This document shows, piece by piece, positions 24,274 through 33,361 of a stretch of DNA of 46,000 bases. Source of the DNA: Pseudomonadota bacterium (GTDB taxonomy: Bacteria > Pseudomonadota > Alphaproteobacteria > Caulobacterales > Caulobacteraceae). A program made the translations under genes and the position numbers. How positions within the stretch are numbered: the first letter of the stretch is position 1; each line of letters opens with the position of its first letter. The notes below the pieces were generated by a model. It made no database searches and was not told the DNA's origin. It was given only the letters and a program-made list of their open reading frames with translations. The DNA lies in NCBI GenBank assembly GCA_021816155.1, contig JAKAZA010000011.1, positions 1-46,000 on the forward strand, read 5' to 3'.

Positions 24274-25459
24274 ATACGAACTCGCGTGGGATCGTCACAG
24301 GGCCTTGAGTCTCCAGCGCCTTCTTCACCTGGAACGCCTCGCCTCGGCCGTAGCTGCCTGGGCTCACCCCGTCCGCCACGCTGCGCACGCGGTCCTCCAG
24401 AAGCGGGCCGTAGATGAAGCGGGCCCAGATGTTCAGCGTCTCGATCAGCGGACGGGTCAGGCCGCTGAAGCCCCAGATGCGGTATGCATCTTCCTGAGCT
24501 GCGAAATCGTCGTCGATCAGCGCGCGATACAGCTTCAGCACGCCCGCGACGAAGCTGGGCGGGAAGATGCGGATGCACCCGAAGTCCAGCAGGTTGAGGC
24601 GCGCCGCCTCGCCGGCGAAGCTGTAGTTGCCGAGATGCGGGTCGCCGTGGATCACGCCGAGCTGGATCAGCGGAGTCCACCATGCGTCGAAGAGCAGCCG
24701 CGCGATGCGGTTGCGGGTCTCCTGATCCGCCGCCTCGAAGGCGGTCAGGCCACGGCCCTCCAACCAGGTCATGGTCAGCAGCCGGTCGGAGGAGAGCTCG
24801 GCCAGCGGTTCGGGCGCCGCGATGTCGTCGCGGTCCGCGAAGAAGCCGCGATAGAGACGCATGGCCTTGGCCTCACGCCCGTAGTCAAGCTCCTCTCGGA
24901 TGCGCTCGCTGATCTCGGCGGCGATCTCGCGCGTGTCGACGGCGCCGAAGATGTGACGACCGAGCGCCATGACGGCGCGCATCTGCGAGAGGTCGCTTTC
25001 CACCGCGCTCTGCATATCCGGGTATTGCAGTTTCGCGGCGAGTGGGCGGCCGTCCGGCGCGACGGCCCGGTGAACCTGGCCGAGCGACGCGGCCGCCGCG
25101 GGCTCGAGGTCGAAGCTTGCGAAGCGCGTCCGCCATGCGGCCCCCAGCTCCGCGGCCATGCGGCGGCGGACGAAGGCGGCGCTCATCGGCGGAGCATTCA
25201 TCTGCAGCGAGGCCAGCTCCTGGGCGAGTTCGGGGGGCAGAAGATCGGGCACGGTCGTCGCCATCTGGGCGATCTTCATCAGCGGCCCCTTCAGCCGCCC
25301 CAGCGCCTCCTTGACCGCCCTCGCGTTGCGCGCGTCGAGATCACCGCCTCCAATGAGGTGATTGGCGCCGATCGCCGCCGCCGCGCCGGTGACGCCCACG
25401 CCGACGCGGGCGAAGCGAAGGGCGCGGCCCGCCAGGCGGTCGCGCTCGGGGTCAGCCAC
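24116..25459 (-). CDS. ABC1/UbiB-family atypical kinase
   Basis: A 447-aa ABC1 kinase-like protein (UbiB/COQ8 relatives), a family linked to ubiquinone synthesis and lipid handling. Seen are RLKGPLMKIAQMATT in place of the KxGQ motif (Gly replaced by Ala), the Ala-rich loop EPAAAASLGQVHRA, the catalytic HGDPHLGNYSF and the metal-binding DFG. It lies beside an M3 peptidase gene on the same strand, 72 bases downstream of it. It is convergent with, and overlapped by, the DUF4870-like frame. Confidence 0.88.
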   Translation of the reverse strand: MADPERDRLAGRALRFARVGVGVTGAAAAIGANHLIGGGDLDARNARAVKEALGRLKGPLMKIAQMATTVPDLLPPELAQELASLQMNAPPMSAAFVRRRMAAELGAAWRTRFASFDLEPAAAASLGQVHRAVAPDGRPLAAKLQYPDMQSAVESDLSQMRAVMALGRHIFGAVDTREIAAEISERIREELDYGREAKAMRLYRGFFADRDDIAAPEPLAELSSDRLLTMTWLEGRGLTAFEAADQETRNRIARLLFDAWWTPLIQLGVIHGDPHLGNYSFAGEAARLNLLDFGCIRIFPPSFVAGVLKLYRALIDDDFAAQEDAYRIWGFSGLTRPLIETLNIWARFIYGPLLEDRVRSVADGVSPGSYGRGEAFQVKKALETQGPVTIPREFVFMERAAIGLGAAFLRLGAEMNWRRHFEATLEGFSEGALAARQAEALGAERQR

Positions 25460-25531
25460 AGCGGCAGCGCCTCCCCCGCCGTCTTCCGAACCACAGCTCC
25501 CCCAGGGCTTCGGGGAGCGATACTTGGCGCA

Positions 25532-27331
25532 TCAGACCAAGGCCTCGAACTCGTCCACCAGCCGCTCCAGCCGCGTGCAGCCCGCCGACCAGAAAGCCGG
25601 GTCGCGGGGATCGAGGCCGAAGGGCGCCAGAGCCTGCACATAGGTGCGCGAGCCCCCGGCGGCCAGGAGGTCCTCGTAGAGCGGCGCGAAGCCGTCCGGG
25701 TTCCGCCCACGCGCCTCCATCAGCGCCTCGACCAGCAGGTTCCCGAAGGCGTAGGCGTAGACGTAGAACGGCGCATGAACGAAGTGGCTGACGTATGACC
25801 AATAGGTCTCGTATCCCGGATTGAGCCGGATCGCCGGCCCCAGGCTCTCGCCCATGACATCGAGGAATATCCGGCCGATCTCGTCCGCCGAGAGCTCGCC
25901 GTTGGCGCGAGCGTCGTGGAAGCGCTTCTCGAAGCGGTGGAAGGCGATCTGGCGAATGACCGTGTTGAGCGAGTCCTCGATCTTGCCGGCCAGCAGGTCG
26001 CGCCGTTCGAGGCCGGACGCCTCGCCGAGCAGCCGCTCGAAGACGAGGCCCTCGCCGAAGATCGAGGCGGTTTCGGCAAGCGTCAACGGCGTGTCGGCCA
26101 GCAGGGTTCCCTGTGGCGCCGCGAGCGTCTGGTGCACCGCGTGGCCGAGCTCGTGGGCCAGGGTCAGCACGTCTCGCCGCTCGCCCATGTAATTGAGGAA
26201 GACGTACGGGTGCCGCTCGGAGGTCACGGGATGCGAGTAGGCGCCTGATTGCTTGCCGGCGCGTGGCGCGGCGTCGATCCAGGGCTCGTCGAAGAAGCGC
26301 GCGGCGGTCGCCGCGAAGCGCGGCGCCAGCGCCTGGAAGCTCTCCAGCACGATGTCGCGCGCCCCGCTCCAGCCGTACCTGCGCGGCGCGGCGGTGGTGA
26401 GCGGGGCGTTGCGATCCCAGTGGTCGAGCCGCGCCTTGCCCATCACCCGCGCCTTCAGCGCGTAGTAGCGGTGCGAGAGCCGCGGATAGCTCGCCACGAC
26501 GGCGGTCTCCAGAGCGTCCACCGCGTCGGCGTCGACCTCGTTGGCGACGTGGCGGGCGGCCGCGGGCGTCGCGTACTTGCGCCAGCGGTCCTCCACCTGC
26601 TTCTCGAACGCCAGCGTGTTGAGCGACAGGACGAACGTCGTCGCGTTCGCCTCGAGCGTCTTGGCGAGGCCCTGCGCCGCGCCACGACGGCGCGCCGCGT
26701 CGGGGTCGGAGAGCCGGTTCAGAGCCTCCGCCAGCGTCAGCGTGTCCTTGCCGGCGCGCACTCTGAGCCGCGCCAGCGTCTCGTCGTACAGCCGCACCCA
26801 GTTGGCGACGGCCGGCGCGCGGTCGAGAAGCAGCTTCTCGAGGTCGTGGCTCAGCTCGTGTGGACGGGCCAGGCGCACGCGACGCAGCCACGGCCGCCAG
26901 CGGGCCGCCGGCCGGTGCGCCTCCAGGGCGGCGTCGATCTCGTCGTTCTCCAGCTCGTTGAGCTCGAGCGTGAAGAACAGGCTCGCGGCGGAAATCTCGG
27001 ATGAGCGCGCTCGCACGTCGGCCTCGAAGCGCGCCCAGCCGGGATCGTCGCGTGCCGTCGAGGCCGCGAGGCCCGCGTACGCGCCGACCGCCCATAGCTT
27101 GTCCGTGGCGCGCTGATAGAGGCCGATCCCCTGGTCGATCAGGCTGCCGAGCTCGGGAGGACGCCGGCGCGCGCCGACGAATGCGCCCTTCAGCGCCGCG
27201 AGCTCGCCGTTGATCGAGGCCGCCGCCGCGAGGTCGCCCTCAATGCGAGGGTCGTCGCGGCCGGCGTAGAGGTCGTCGAGCCGCCAGATGGGCAGGGTCT
27301 CGGCGGGCGGCGGCTTCACGGGGGCGTTCAT
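25532..27331 (-). CDS. M3-family oligoendopeptidase (PepF-like)
   Basis: A 599-aa zinc metallopeptidase of family M3. The zinc site HELGHAVH is at about residue 390, and the third ligand Glu lies in LAETASIFGE. The C-terminal substrate-binding segment reads HAPFYVYAYAFGNLL. These enzymes cut oligopeptides in the cytoplasm. I use ATG 27331 (MNAPVKPPPAETLP); a start nine codons earlier is possible. It diverges from the TacA-like gene; the 162-base gap contains a TTAACC half-site at about 27379. Confidence 0.92.
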   Translation of the reverse strand: MNAPVKPPPAETLPIWRLDDLYAGRDDPRIEGDLAAAASINGELAALKGAFVGARRRPPELGSLIDQGIGLYQRATDKLWAVGAYAGLAASTARDDPGWARFEADVRARSSEISAASLFFTLELNELENDEIDAALEAHRPAARWRPWLRRVRLARPHELSHDLEKLLLDRAPAVANWVRLYDETLARLRVRAGKDTLTLAEALNRLSDPDAARRRGAAQGLAKTLEANATTFVLSLNTLAFEKQVEDRWRKYATPAAARHVANEVDADAVDALETAVVASYPRLSHRYYALKARVMGKARLDHWDRNAPLTTAAPRRYGWSGARDIVLESFQALAPRFAATAARFFDEPWIDAAPRAGKQSGAYSHPVTSERHPYVFLNYMGERRDVLTLAHELGHAVHQTLAAPQGTLLADTPLTLAETASIFGEGLVFERLLGEASGLERRDLLAGKIEDSLNTVIRQIAFHRFEKRFHDARANGELSADEIGRIFLDVMGESLGPAIRLNPGYETYWSYVSHFVHAPFYVYAYAFGNLLVEALMEARGRNPDGFAPLYEDLLAAGGSRTYVQALAPFGLDPRDPAFWSAGCTRLERLVDEFEALV

Positions 27332-27493
27332 GGCTGCGGCTTTAGCGCGAAATCGCACGCGCTGCGACGTGCGCCCGTTAACCCCCCGCTCAGCTCTCCG
27401 AAACCCGGCCTTTACCGCCGGCCTGTATCAGTAAGGCACAACAACAAGCCGCTCACGGTGATGGCGCGGCGTATTCGGTGGGTGTCTGAAGGC

Positions 27494-28975
27494 ATGAACA
27501 AGACGGTTCTGGTCGTCGACGACGACCCGACTCAGAGGCGGCTGATCCAGGCGGTGCTGGAACGCGAGGGGTTCCGCGTCGCCCACGCCGACGGCGGCCG
27601 TGCGGCGCTCGACCACCTGGCGTCGGGCGCGCCGGCCGATGTCGTGCTGCTCGACCTCAACATGCCCGGCATGAGCGGTCAGGAGACGCTGGCCGACATG
27701 CGCGCCCGCGGTTTCGCCCAGCCGGTGATCGTGGTCACGGCCACCGGCGGGATCGACACGGTGGTGGCCGCCATGCGCGCCGGCGCTTGCGACTTCTTTG
27801 TCAAACCCGCAAGCCCGGAGCGGATCCTGGTCTCGATCGGCAACGCGCTGTCGCTCGGCGCGATGAAAACGGAAGTCGACCGGCTGAAGAAGCATGTCAG
27901 CGCGCGCACCACGTTCGACGACCTGATCGGGTCCGGCCCGGCGATGCAGATGGTCAAGCGGCTCGGGGAGCGCGCGGCCGGTTCGTCCATACCGGTGCTG
28001 ATCACCGGCGAGAGCGGCGCGGGCAAGGAGGTGATCGCAAGAGCCGTGCACGGATGTTCCGACCGTGCGGGCCGCCCGTTCGTCGCGGTCAACTGCGGGG
28101 CGATCCCGGAGAACCTGGTGGAGTCCATCCTGTTCGGCCACGAGAAAGGCAGCTTCACCGGCGCGAGCGAGAAGCACCTTGGCAAGTTCCAGGAGGCGAG
28201 CGGGGGCACGCTGTTCCTTGACGAGGTGGGCGAGCTGCCGCTCGACATGCAGGTCAAACTGCTGCGCGCGCTGCAGGAGAGCGAGATAGACCCGATCGGG
28301 TCGAAGCGTCCGGTGAAGGTCGACGTGCGCATCCTCTCGGCGACCAACCGCGACCTGTCGCAGGCGGTGGCCGAGGGCCGCTTCCGCGAGGATCTATACT
28401 ACCGGCTGAACGTGTTCCCGATCGAAGCGCCCGCCCTGCGAGAGCGGCGCGAGGATATCCCGGCCCTGACCGAGGCTTTCGTGCGTCGCTTCAATGTCGA
28501 GGAGGGCCGGCGCGTCGCTGGCGCCAGTCCAGAGACGCTCGCCATGCTCACAGCCTTTGATTGGCCCGGCAACGTCCGCCAACTGGAGAACGCCGTCTAC
28601 CGCGCCATCATCCTGGCCGATGCGCCTTACCTGCAACCGCACGACTTCCCCGCCATCTCCGGCCTGACGTTGCCGCCAGAGCCAGCCGCCCCCGCCGTCG
28701 CGCCCGTCGCCGTGGTTGCGGTGTCCGGAGCCGCGGCCGCCGCTGCGCTGCCCGACCTCGCCGACCTGCCCAAGACGGCGCCGGTGCAGATCCTCGACGA
28801 GCGCGGACACCTGAGGAAGCTCGAGGACATCGAGCGCGATTTGATCCAACTCGCCATCGAGATCTACGCCGGCCACATGAGCGAGGTCGCCCGTCGCCTC
28901 GGCATCGGCCGCTCGACGCTCTACCGCAAGGTCCGCGAGCAGGGGCTGGAGGACCAGATCCGGGAGACGGCCTAG
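27494..28975 (+). CDS. tacA: TacA-like sigma-54-dependent response regulator (NtrC family)
   Basis: A 493-aa three-domain regulator. The receiver domain has acidic residues 9-11 and phospho-acceptor Asp54 in LLDLNMPGM. The AAA+ domain has Walker A GESGAGKE, the sigma-54 contact loop as GSFTGA (Ser in place of the first Ala), GGTLFLDEVGEL and the FDWPGNVRQLENA motif. A Fis-type helix-turn-helix ends it (EVARRLGIGRSTLYRKV). A Pro/Ala-rich linker precedes the HTH. Receiver and C-terminal wording fit Caulobacter TacA, which drives stalk genes; the symbol is a best guess. It is convergent with the methyltransferase-like gene, sharing the stop palindrome CTAG. Confidence 0.85.
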   Translation: MNKTVLVVDDDPTQRRLIQAVLEREGFRVAHADGGRAALDHLASGAPADVVLLDLNMPGMSGQETLADMRARGFAQPVIVVTATGGIDTVVAAMRAGACDFFVKPASPERILVSIGNALSLGAMKTEVDRLKKHVSARTTFDDLIGSGPAMQMVKRLGERAAGSSIPVLITGESGAGKEVIARAVHGCSDRAGRPFVAVNCGAIPENLVESILFGHEKGSFTGASEKHLGKFQEASGGTLFLDEVGELPLDMQVKLLRALQESEIDPIGSKRPVKVDVRILSATNRDLSQAVAEGRFREDLYYRLNVFPIEAPALRERREDIPALTEAFVRRFNVEEGRRVAGASPETLAMLTAFDWPGNVRQLENAVYRAIILADAPYLQPHDFPAISGLTLPPEPAAPAVAPVAVVAVSGAAAAAALPDLADLPKTAPVQILDERGHLRKLEDIERDLIQLAIEIYAGHMSEVARRLGIGRSTLYRKVREQGLEDQIRETA

Positions 28976-29475
28976 CGGCCTTCCGCGGATGCGGCGGAAA
29001 GGGCCGCAATCTCCGCCCTGACGCGCACCCACAGCACCGCAGCATTCAGCAGGCTGAAGACGAGCGCGTAGCCCCAGAGGCCGAAGACCAGCGGCAGCAG
29101 CGCGATCTCGGCGCAGACCACGGCGTAGTTCGGGTGCGGGAAGAAGCGGTAGGGACCGCGGCGCACGAGTGGCGCGCCCGGCAGGACGATGATGCGCGTC
29201 GTCCACCGCTCCCCGAGACTGATCAGCACCCAGACGCGCAAGCCCTCCAATCCCAGGAAGAGCGCTGTGAGCGGCAGGTTCGGCGGCCGGCTCCAGGCCA
29301 GCCACCACAGACCCGCAATCCAGGCGGCGTGCAGCGCGACGATCAGCGGATAGTGTCCGGGCGCGACCTCGTAGGCGCCCCGCACCTTGAGGCGGCGGGT
29401 GTTGTGGTTCGCAAGGACCAGTTCGCCCAGGCGCTGGAGGGTGACCAGCGCCAGCAGCGGCGGAGCGAGCGTCAT
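28972..29475 (-). CDS. Isoprenylcysteine carboxyl methyltransferase-like membrane protein
   Basis: A 167-aa polytopic protein with the ICMT-family C-terminal signature: LVRRGPYRFFPHPNYAVV followed by a membrane helix. Homologues paired with type III polyketide synthases (Bacillus BpsB) O-methylate alkylpyrones. Its ATG overlaps the stop of the upstream polyketide synthase by four bases (ATGA), so the pair is coupled and the same role is likely; that is inference. Its stop overlaps that of the convergent tacA-like gene. Confidence 0.86.
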   Translation of the reverse strand: MTLAPPLLALVTLQRLGELVLANHNTRRLKVRGAYEVAPGHYPLIVALHAAWIAGLWWLAWSRPPNLPLTALFLGLEGLRVWVLISLGERWTTRIIVLPGAPLVRRGPYRFFPHPNYAVVCAEIALLPLVFGLWGYALVFSLLNAAVLWVRVRAEIAALSAASAEGR

Positions 29476-30521
29476 GCCGCCAGGGAGACGCACGAGGCCG
29501 TGAACCCAGGGCCCAGCGCCGTCAGGACGAGGTTGCCGCTGGTTTTGGCCGCCAGCGCCCGCTCCAGCACGAAGATCGCAGTTGGGGCCGACATGTTGCC
29601 GTGGTCGGCCAGCACCTCGCGCTCGAACGTGAGCGCACCTTGTCCGAGGTCGAGCGACTGCTCCACCGCCTCGATCACCTTGGCGCCGCCCGGGTGGCAG
29701 ACGAAGCGGTCGACGTCCGCCAATCCGAGGCCCATCCGCGCGAGCGAGGTCTCCATGGCGGGCCGCAGGTGAGCCTGCGCGAACGTCGGGATCGAACGGT
29801 CGAAGATCACCCCGAATCCCAAGGGGTCGACGCTCCAGCCCATGATGTCGAGGCTGTTGGGCCAAGTGTGCTCGGCGGCACCGGTTATCTCGGCGAGGCC
29901 GCCCGGACCGGCCTTGAGCAAGCAGGCGGCGGCGCCGTCGCCGAACAGGGCCGTCGCGACGATGTTGGCGCTGGTCATCTCGTCCAGCCGGCAGGCGAGC
30001 GTGCAAAGCTCGACGGCGACGAGAAGCACGTTGTCGCCCGGTCGGGACTGGGCCATGCGGCTCGCGATCGAGAGCCCGGTGACCCCGCCCGCGCAGCCCA
30101 GTCCGAAAACCGGCACGCGGGCGACGTCTTCGCGAAAGCCGAGCCGTCCCATGGCGCGCGCCTCCAGGCTGGGCGTTGCGATGCCGGTGGACGAGATCGT
30201 GACCACCGTGTCGATCTCGTTGGGGCGGACTTCCGCGCGATCCAGGGTCCGCCTCGCGGCTTCGCAGAACAGATCCACCGCCCCGTCGAGGTAGGCCGCG
30301 GTGCGCTCGGGCCAACTGCGGTCCTCGAAGTACCACTCCATCGGCATCACCGCCTGACGCCTCAGGATGCCGGTGTTGCGGAACACCGGGAACAGGCGCT
30401 CGAAATCGCGGAACTTCGGGCCGAACAATCGCCGGGCCTGGCTGGCGACGTCAGCCTGCAGGAACTCGTGCGGCGCGGTGGCGGAGGCCAGCGACAGCAG
30501 TCGGGCGGTCGTCGGCGCCAT
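29472..30521 (-). CDS. Type III polyketide synthase (chalcone/stilbene synthase family)
   Basis: A 349-aa type III PKS. The catalytic triad can be placed: Cys143 in VFGLGCAGG, His276 in FVCHPGGAK and Asn309 in ADHGNMSAPT. The GDGAAACLL loop and the C-terminal GPGFTASCVSL are also conserved. Such enzymes extend acyl-CoA starters with malonyl-CoA to alkylpyrones or alkylresorcinols, which become membrane lipids in cysts or dormant cells in some bacteria. Paired with an ICMT-like methyltransferase, it resembles BpsA-BpsB. Product chain length cannot be told from sequence. Confidence 0.92.
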   Translation of the reverse strand: MAPTTARLLSLASATAPHEFLQADVASQARRLFGPKFRDFERLFPVFRNTGILRRQAVMPMEWYFEDRSWPERTAAYLDGAVDLFCEAARRTLDRAEVRPNEIDTVVTISSTGIATPSLEARAMGRLGFREDVARVPVFGLGCAGGVTGLSIASRMAQSRPGDNVLLVAVELCTLACRLDEMTSANIVATALFGDGAAACLLKAGPGGLAEITGAAEHTWPNSLDIMGWSVDPLGFGVIFDRSIPTFAQAHLRPAMETSLARMGLGLADVDRFVCHPGGAKVIEAVEQSLDLGQGALTFEREVLADHGNMSAPTAIFVLERALAAKTSGNLVLTALGPGFTASCVSLAA

Positions 30522-30563
30522 GGAGGATCTCGCTCTGGGTAGTCCGCCCCTCGTCCGCCTCTC

Positions 30564-30881
30564 CTAGTCCGGATCGCCGGTTTTCCCAAGCGCCACAGGC
30601 CGGCGCAGCTTTGGGCCACGGGGCTTGCCCTTCGCCTTCGCGGCGATTTCCTTGAGCTTGACGCCTTGGCGGACCGAGAGCGCCGCGCCGCGCGCGCCCT
30701 TGTCCGGGTCGGCGAATGCCCGGCCGTAGGTCGAGAGCCGCTCGGCGACTGAACCCAGGAAGTCGCCCTCCCAGTCGGAAAGTTCGACGCCGGCCTTCTC
30801 CGTCGCCCTCCTGACGCGCTTCAGGGCGCTCAGGGCGGCGCGCTTCGCCTGCGCCTTGTGATCTGGCGCCTTGCGCTTCAC
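30564..30881 (-). CDS. Small basic protein of unknown function, coupled to GapR
   Basis: A 105-aa, Lys/Arg/Ala-rich protein. A helical N-terminal third (KAQAKRAALSALKRVRRATEK) is followed by a more ordered region (ELSDWEGDFLGSVAERL and FADPDKGARGAALSVRQ) and a basic, Pro-containing tail. Its ATG overlaps the GapR stop by four bases. I do not recognise the family. The charge and the coupling suggest a DNA- or GapR-associated protein, but there is no direct evidence. Confidence 0.72.
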   Translation of the reverse strand: MKRKAPDHKAQAKRAALSALKRVRRATEKAGVELSDWEGDFLGSVAERLSTYGRAFADPDKGARGAALSVRQGVKLKEIAAKAKGKPRGPKLRRPVALGKTGDPD

Positions 30882-31144
30882 AGGCCTCCGATGGCCGAGA
30901 TGTAGAGTTCGATCAAAGCCTCTTCCTCCTGTCGCTTGGAGGCGTCGGCCTTGCGCAGGCGCACCACCTTGCGCAGGATCTTCACGTCGAAGCCCTCGCC
31001 CTTGGCCTCGGCGTAGACCTCCTTGAGGTCGTTCATCACCGCCGCCTTGTCCTCCTCGAGCCGCTCGATGCGCTCGACCAGACTCTTCAGCTTGCCCTGC
31101 GCAGTGGCGCCGAGCGTGTCGATGGCGGGAGAGTCGTCGGGCAT
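30878..31144 (-). CDS. gapR: GapR (DUF2312), nucleoid-associated protein
   Basis: An 88-aa protein matching the DUF2312/GapR family in size and sequence (GKLKSLVERIERLEEDKAAV, DLKEVYAEAKGEGFDVKILR, VVRLRKADASKRQEEEAL). GapR in Caulobacter binds overtwisted DNA ahead of replication and helps topoisomerases. The N-terminal coiled coil and the central basic segment are intact. ATG 31144 is preceded by AAGGA. It overlaps the small basic protein gene downstream. Confidence 0.93.
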   Translation of the reverse strand: MPDDSPAIDTLGATAQGKLKSLVERIERLEEDKAAVMNDLKEVYAEAKGEGFDVKILRKVVRLRKADASKRQEEEALIELYISAIGGL

Positions 31145-31217
31145 GAGGTCCTTGCGCTTGGAAAGTGGGAAGAACGGAGGCGGAAGAGGCGCGAACCCTA
31201 GCCGGGCGCCGGCCCGC

Positions 31218-31823
31218 TCACAACAGCCCGTGCGCCGCCAGGGCCGGCGCGAGGGCGGCGGGGTCGGTGAAGTGGTGCGCGGCGTAGCCGACGTGTTCGG
31301 CCGCTTCGCAGTTGAGGGCCGAGTCGTCGATGAAAAGGAGCTCGCCCGGCGCGAGGCCCGCATGCCGGGCGGCCAGCTCGAAGATGCGCGGATCGGGCTT
31401 CGCCAGGCCGACGTCGCCCGAGACCACGATGTGCTTGAAGCGGCCGAAGACGGGACTCATGGCGAAGACGCCGCTTTTCACCGACGACGGCATGTTGGTC
31501 AGGCCGACCTGGGTGACGCCTCTGGCGTGCATGGCCTCGATCGTGGCCTCGGTCTCGGGGATCGCTCCGGAGAACATCTCCCACCAGCGCGTCTCCCACG
31601 CCATGATCGCCTCGGCGTACTGCGGATACCGATCCAGCAGCGGGCGGCGGTTTTCCTCGAACGGCACGCCATCGTCGTGGCGCATATGCCAGCGCATCGT
31701 GCAGACGTTGGCGAGAAACCACTCGCGTTCCGCTTCGTCCGGGAAAATCTTCGAATAGAGCGTGCGCGGGTTCCAGCGCACGATCACGTTGCCGACATCG
31801 AAGACGACACCCTTGAGGGGCAT
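31218..31823 (-). CDS. HAD-superfamily phosphatase (YihX-like)
   Basis: A 201-aa haloacid-dehalogenase-superfamily protein. Motif I is FDVGNVIVRW (nucleophile Asp, with Gly in place of the second Asp, as in YihX-like glucose-1-phosphatases), motif II LTNMPSS, motif III Lys in GLAKPDPRIF, and motif IV FIDDSALN. A helical cap of about 70 residues follows motif I. Substrate unknown. It ends 73 bases before GapR begins and starts 10 bases after rpmJ ends on the same strand. Confidence 0.88.
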   Translation of the reverse strand: MPLKGVVFDVGNVIVRWNPRTLYSKIFPDEAEREWFLANVCTMRWHMRHDDGVPFEENRRPLLDRYPQYAEAIMAWETRWWEMFSGAIPETEATIEAMHARGVTQVGLTNMPSSVKSGVFAMSPVFGRFKHIVVSGDVGLAKPDPRIFELAARHAGLAPGELLFIDDSALNCEAAEHVGYAAHHFTDPAALAPALAAHGLL

Positions 31824-31833
31824 CGCGCGGCGC

Positions 31834-31959
31834 TCAGCCCTGCTTGGCCTTATAGCGCGGGTCGGTCTTGTTGATGATGTAGATGCGGCCCTTGCGGCGC
31901 ACGAGCTTGCAGTCGCGGTGACGCGTCTTCAGCGACTTCAGGGAGCTGCGGACTTTCAT
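31834..31959 (-). CDS. rpmJ: Ribosomal protein bL36
   Basis: A 41-aa [23 protein letters not shown] with [21 protein letters not shown] after it. This is bL36 of the alphaproteobacterial type that keeps one Cys and lacks the complete zinc-binding set. The extended C-terminus DPRYKAKQG is typical of this subgroup. The 172-base gap to the divergent transglycosylase gene should hold its promoter. Confidence 0.95.
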   Translation of the reverse strand: MKVRSSLKSLKTRHRDCKLVRRKGRIYIINKTDPRYKAKQG

Positions 31960-32131
31960 GGGTGCTGGCGCGGACTGGTGAACCGGGGCTGGCGGGAGCG
32001 CGCGGATATAGAGAGGGGGCGAAAGCGAGTCAATCGGACGGCGTCGGCGATGGAGCAGGCTCTCCGCGCCGCGAAGCCATGTAAGCTATGTGATTGGCGC
32101 ATGGTCCGTCGCCCAGCTAGCCTGCATCCAC

Positions 32132-33361
32132 ATGAATCGCCGCGTCTTCCTGGCGCTCGCTCTCGCCGCCGCCGCGCCGCCCGCCATGGCGGCGCCTGAG
32201 CCTTCGGACCTCTTAGGCGCAGCCGGCGATCCGTCGTTCCTGGAGTGGCTAAACGGGTTCTATGGGCGGCTGCTCGCCGACGGTTGGCCGCCGGCGCTCG
32301 TGACGCAGCTGTTGACCGGGCTCGCGCCCGATCCGCGCGTCTTGGCGCACAACGCCGCGCAGCCGGAGTTCGCGCTGCCGGTCAGCGACTACGTCCGCCG
32401 CAACGTCACGGCTGGCGCCGTGGCGCTCGGGCGGCGGAAGCGCGACAGCGTGCCCGAACTGGACGAGATCGGCCGCACCTACGGCGCGCCGCCCGACATC
32501 CTGACCGCGATCTGGGCCATGGAGAGCGGCTACGGCGCCAACGAGGGCGACATGGACGTCGTGCGATCGCTGGCGACGCTGGCCGCCCAGGATCCGCGTC
32601 GGCGCAGCTGGGCGGAGGACCAGCTCGTGGCCTGCCTCAAGATTCTCAGCTCCGGCGCGGCGACGCGCGGCGAGTTGCGCGGCTCGTGGGCCGGGGCGAT
32701 GGGCCAGACGCAGATGGAGCCGGCGACGTTCGTCACGACCGCAGTCAGCGCCTCGGGTGACGGTCGTGCCGACATCTGGGGCTCACCGGCCGACGCCCTC
32801 GCCTCCGCCGCCAACCTGCTCGCCAAGTCCGGCTGGCGACGCGACCAGAGCTGGGCGGTCGAGGTGCGGCTCGAGCGCCAGTTCGACGTGGGCCTGAGCG
32901 AAGGGCCGAAGCACCCGCCGGACTGGTGGGCGCAGAAGGGTGCGGTGCGGGCCGATGGCGGCGCTTGGCGGCCGGACGACGGGACGGCGCTGGCGCAGCT
33001 GATCCTGCCGTCGGGCGCGGCCGGGCCTGCGTTCCTCGCATTTCCCAACCACTTCGTGATCAGGACCTACAACAACTCGCTCGCCTACGCGCTGAGCGTC
33101 GGTCTTCTGGCCGACCGTATCGGCGGCGCGGGACCCCTGATCACCCCCTGGCCGCATGAGACACCGCTCTCGCTGGAGGAGCGAATGGATGCGCAGGCCG
33201 CGCTCGCCAAGCTTGGTTACAATCCCGGCCCGCCGGACGGCCTGATCGGGCTCGCCACCCGAACCGCCCTGCGCGCCTGGCAGCGCGATCACGGCGTTCC
33301 CGCCGACGGCTATCTGTCACCGGCGGTTGTTGCGCAGCTGAGGCAGGCGGCGAGCGTCTGA
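32132..33361 (+). CDS. Lytic murein transglycosylase (MltB family) with peptidoglycan-binding domain
   Basis: A 409-aa periplasmic enzyme that cleaves the glycan strand of peptidoglycan. Residues 1-20 are a signal peptide with NRRVFLAL, close to a Tat motif (RRxFL); no lipobox Cys is seen, so it should be soluble. The SLT_2/MltB domain has the catalytic Glu in IWAMESGYGANEG and the GQTQMEPATF segment. A PG_binding_1 domain covers the last 60 residues (ALAKLGYNPGPPDGLIG). I chose ATG 32132 because the signal peptide begins there. Confidence 0.9.
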   Translation: MNRRVFLALALAAAAPPAMAAPEPSDLLGAAGDPSFLEWLNGFYGRLLADGWPPALVTQLLTGLAPDPRVLAHNAAQPEFALPVSDYVRRNVTAGAVALGRRKRDSVPELDEIGRTYGAPPDILTAIWAMESGYGANEGDMDVVRSLATLAAQDPRRRSWAEDQLVACLKILSSGAATRGELRGSWAGAMGQTQMEPATFVTTAVSASGDGRADIWGSPADALASAANLLAKSGWRRDQSWAVEVRLERQFDVGLSEGPKHPPDWWAQKGAVRADGGAWRPDDGTALAQLILPSGAAGPAFLAFPNHFVIRTYNNSLAYALSVGLLADRIGGAGPLITPWPHETPLSLEERMDAQAALAKLGYNPGPPDGLIGLATRTALRAWQRDHGVPADGYLSPAVVAQLRQAASV

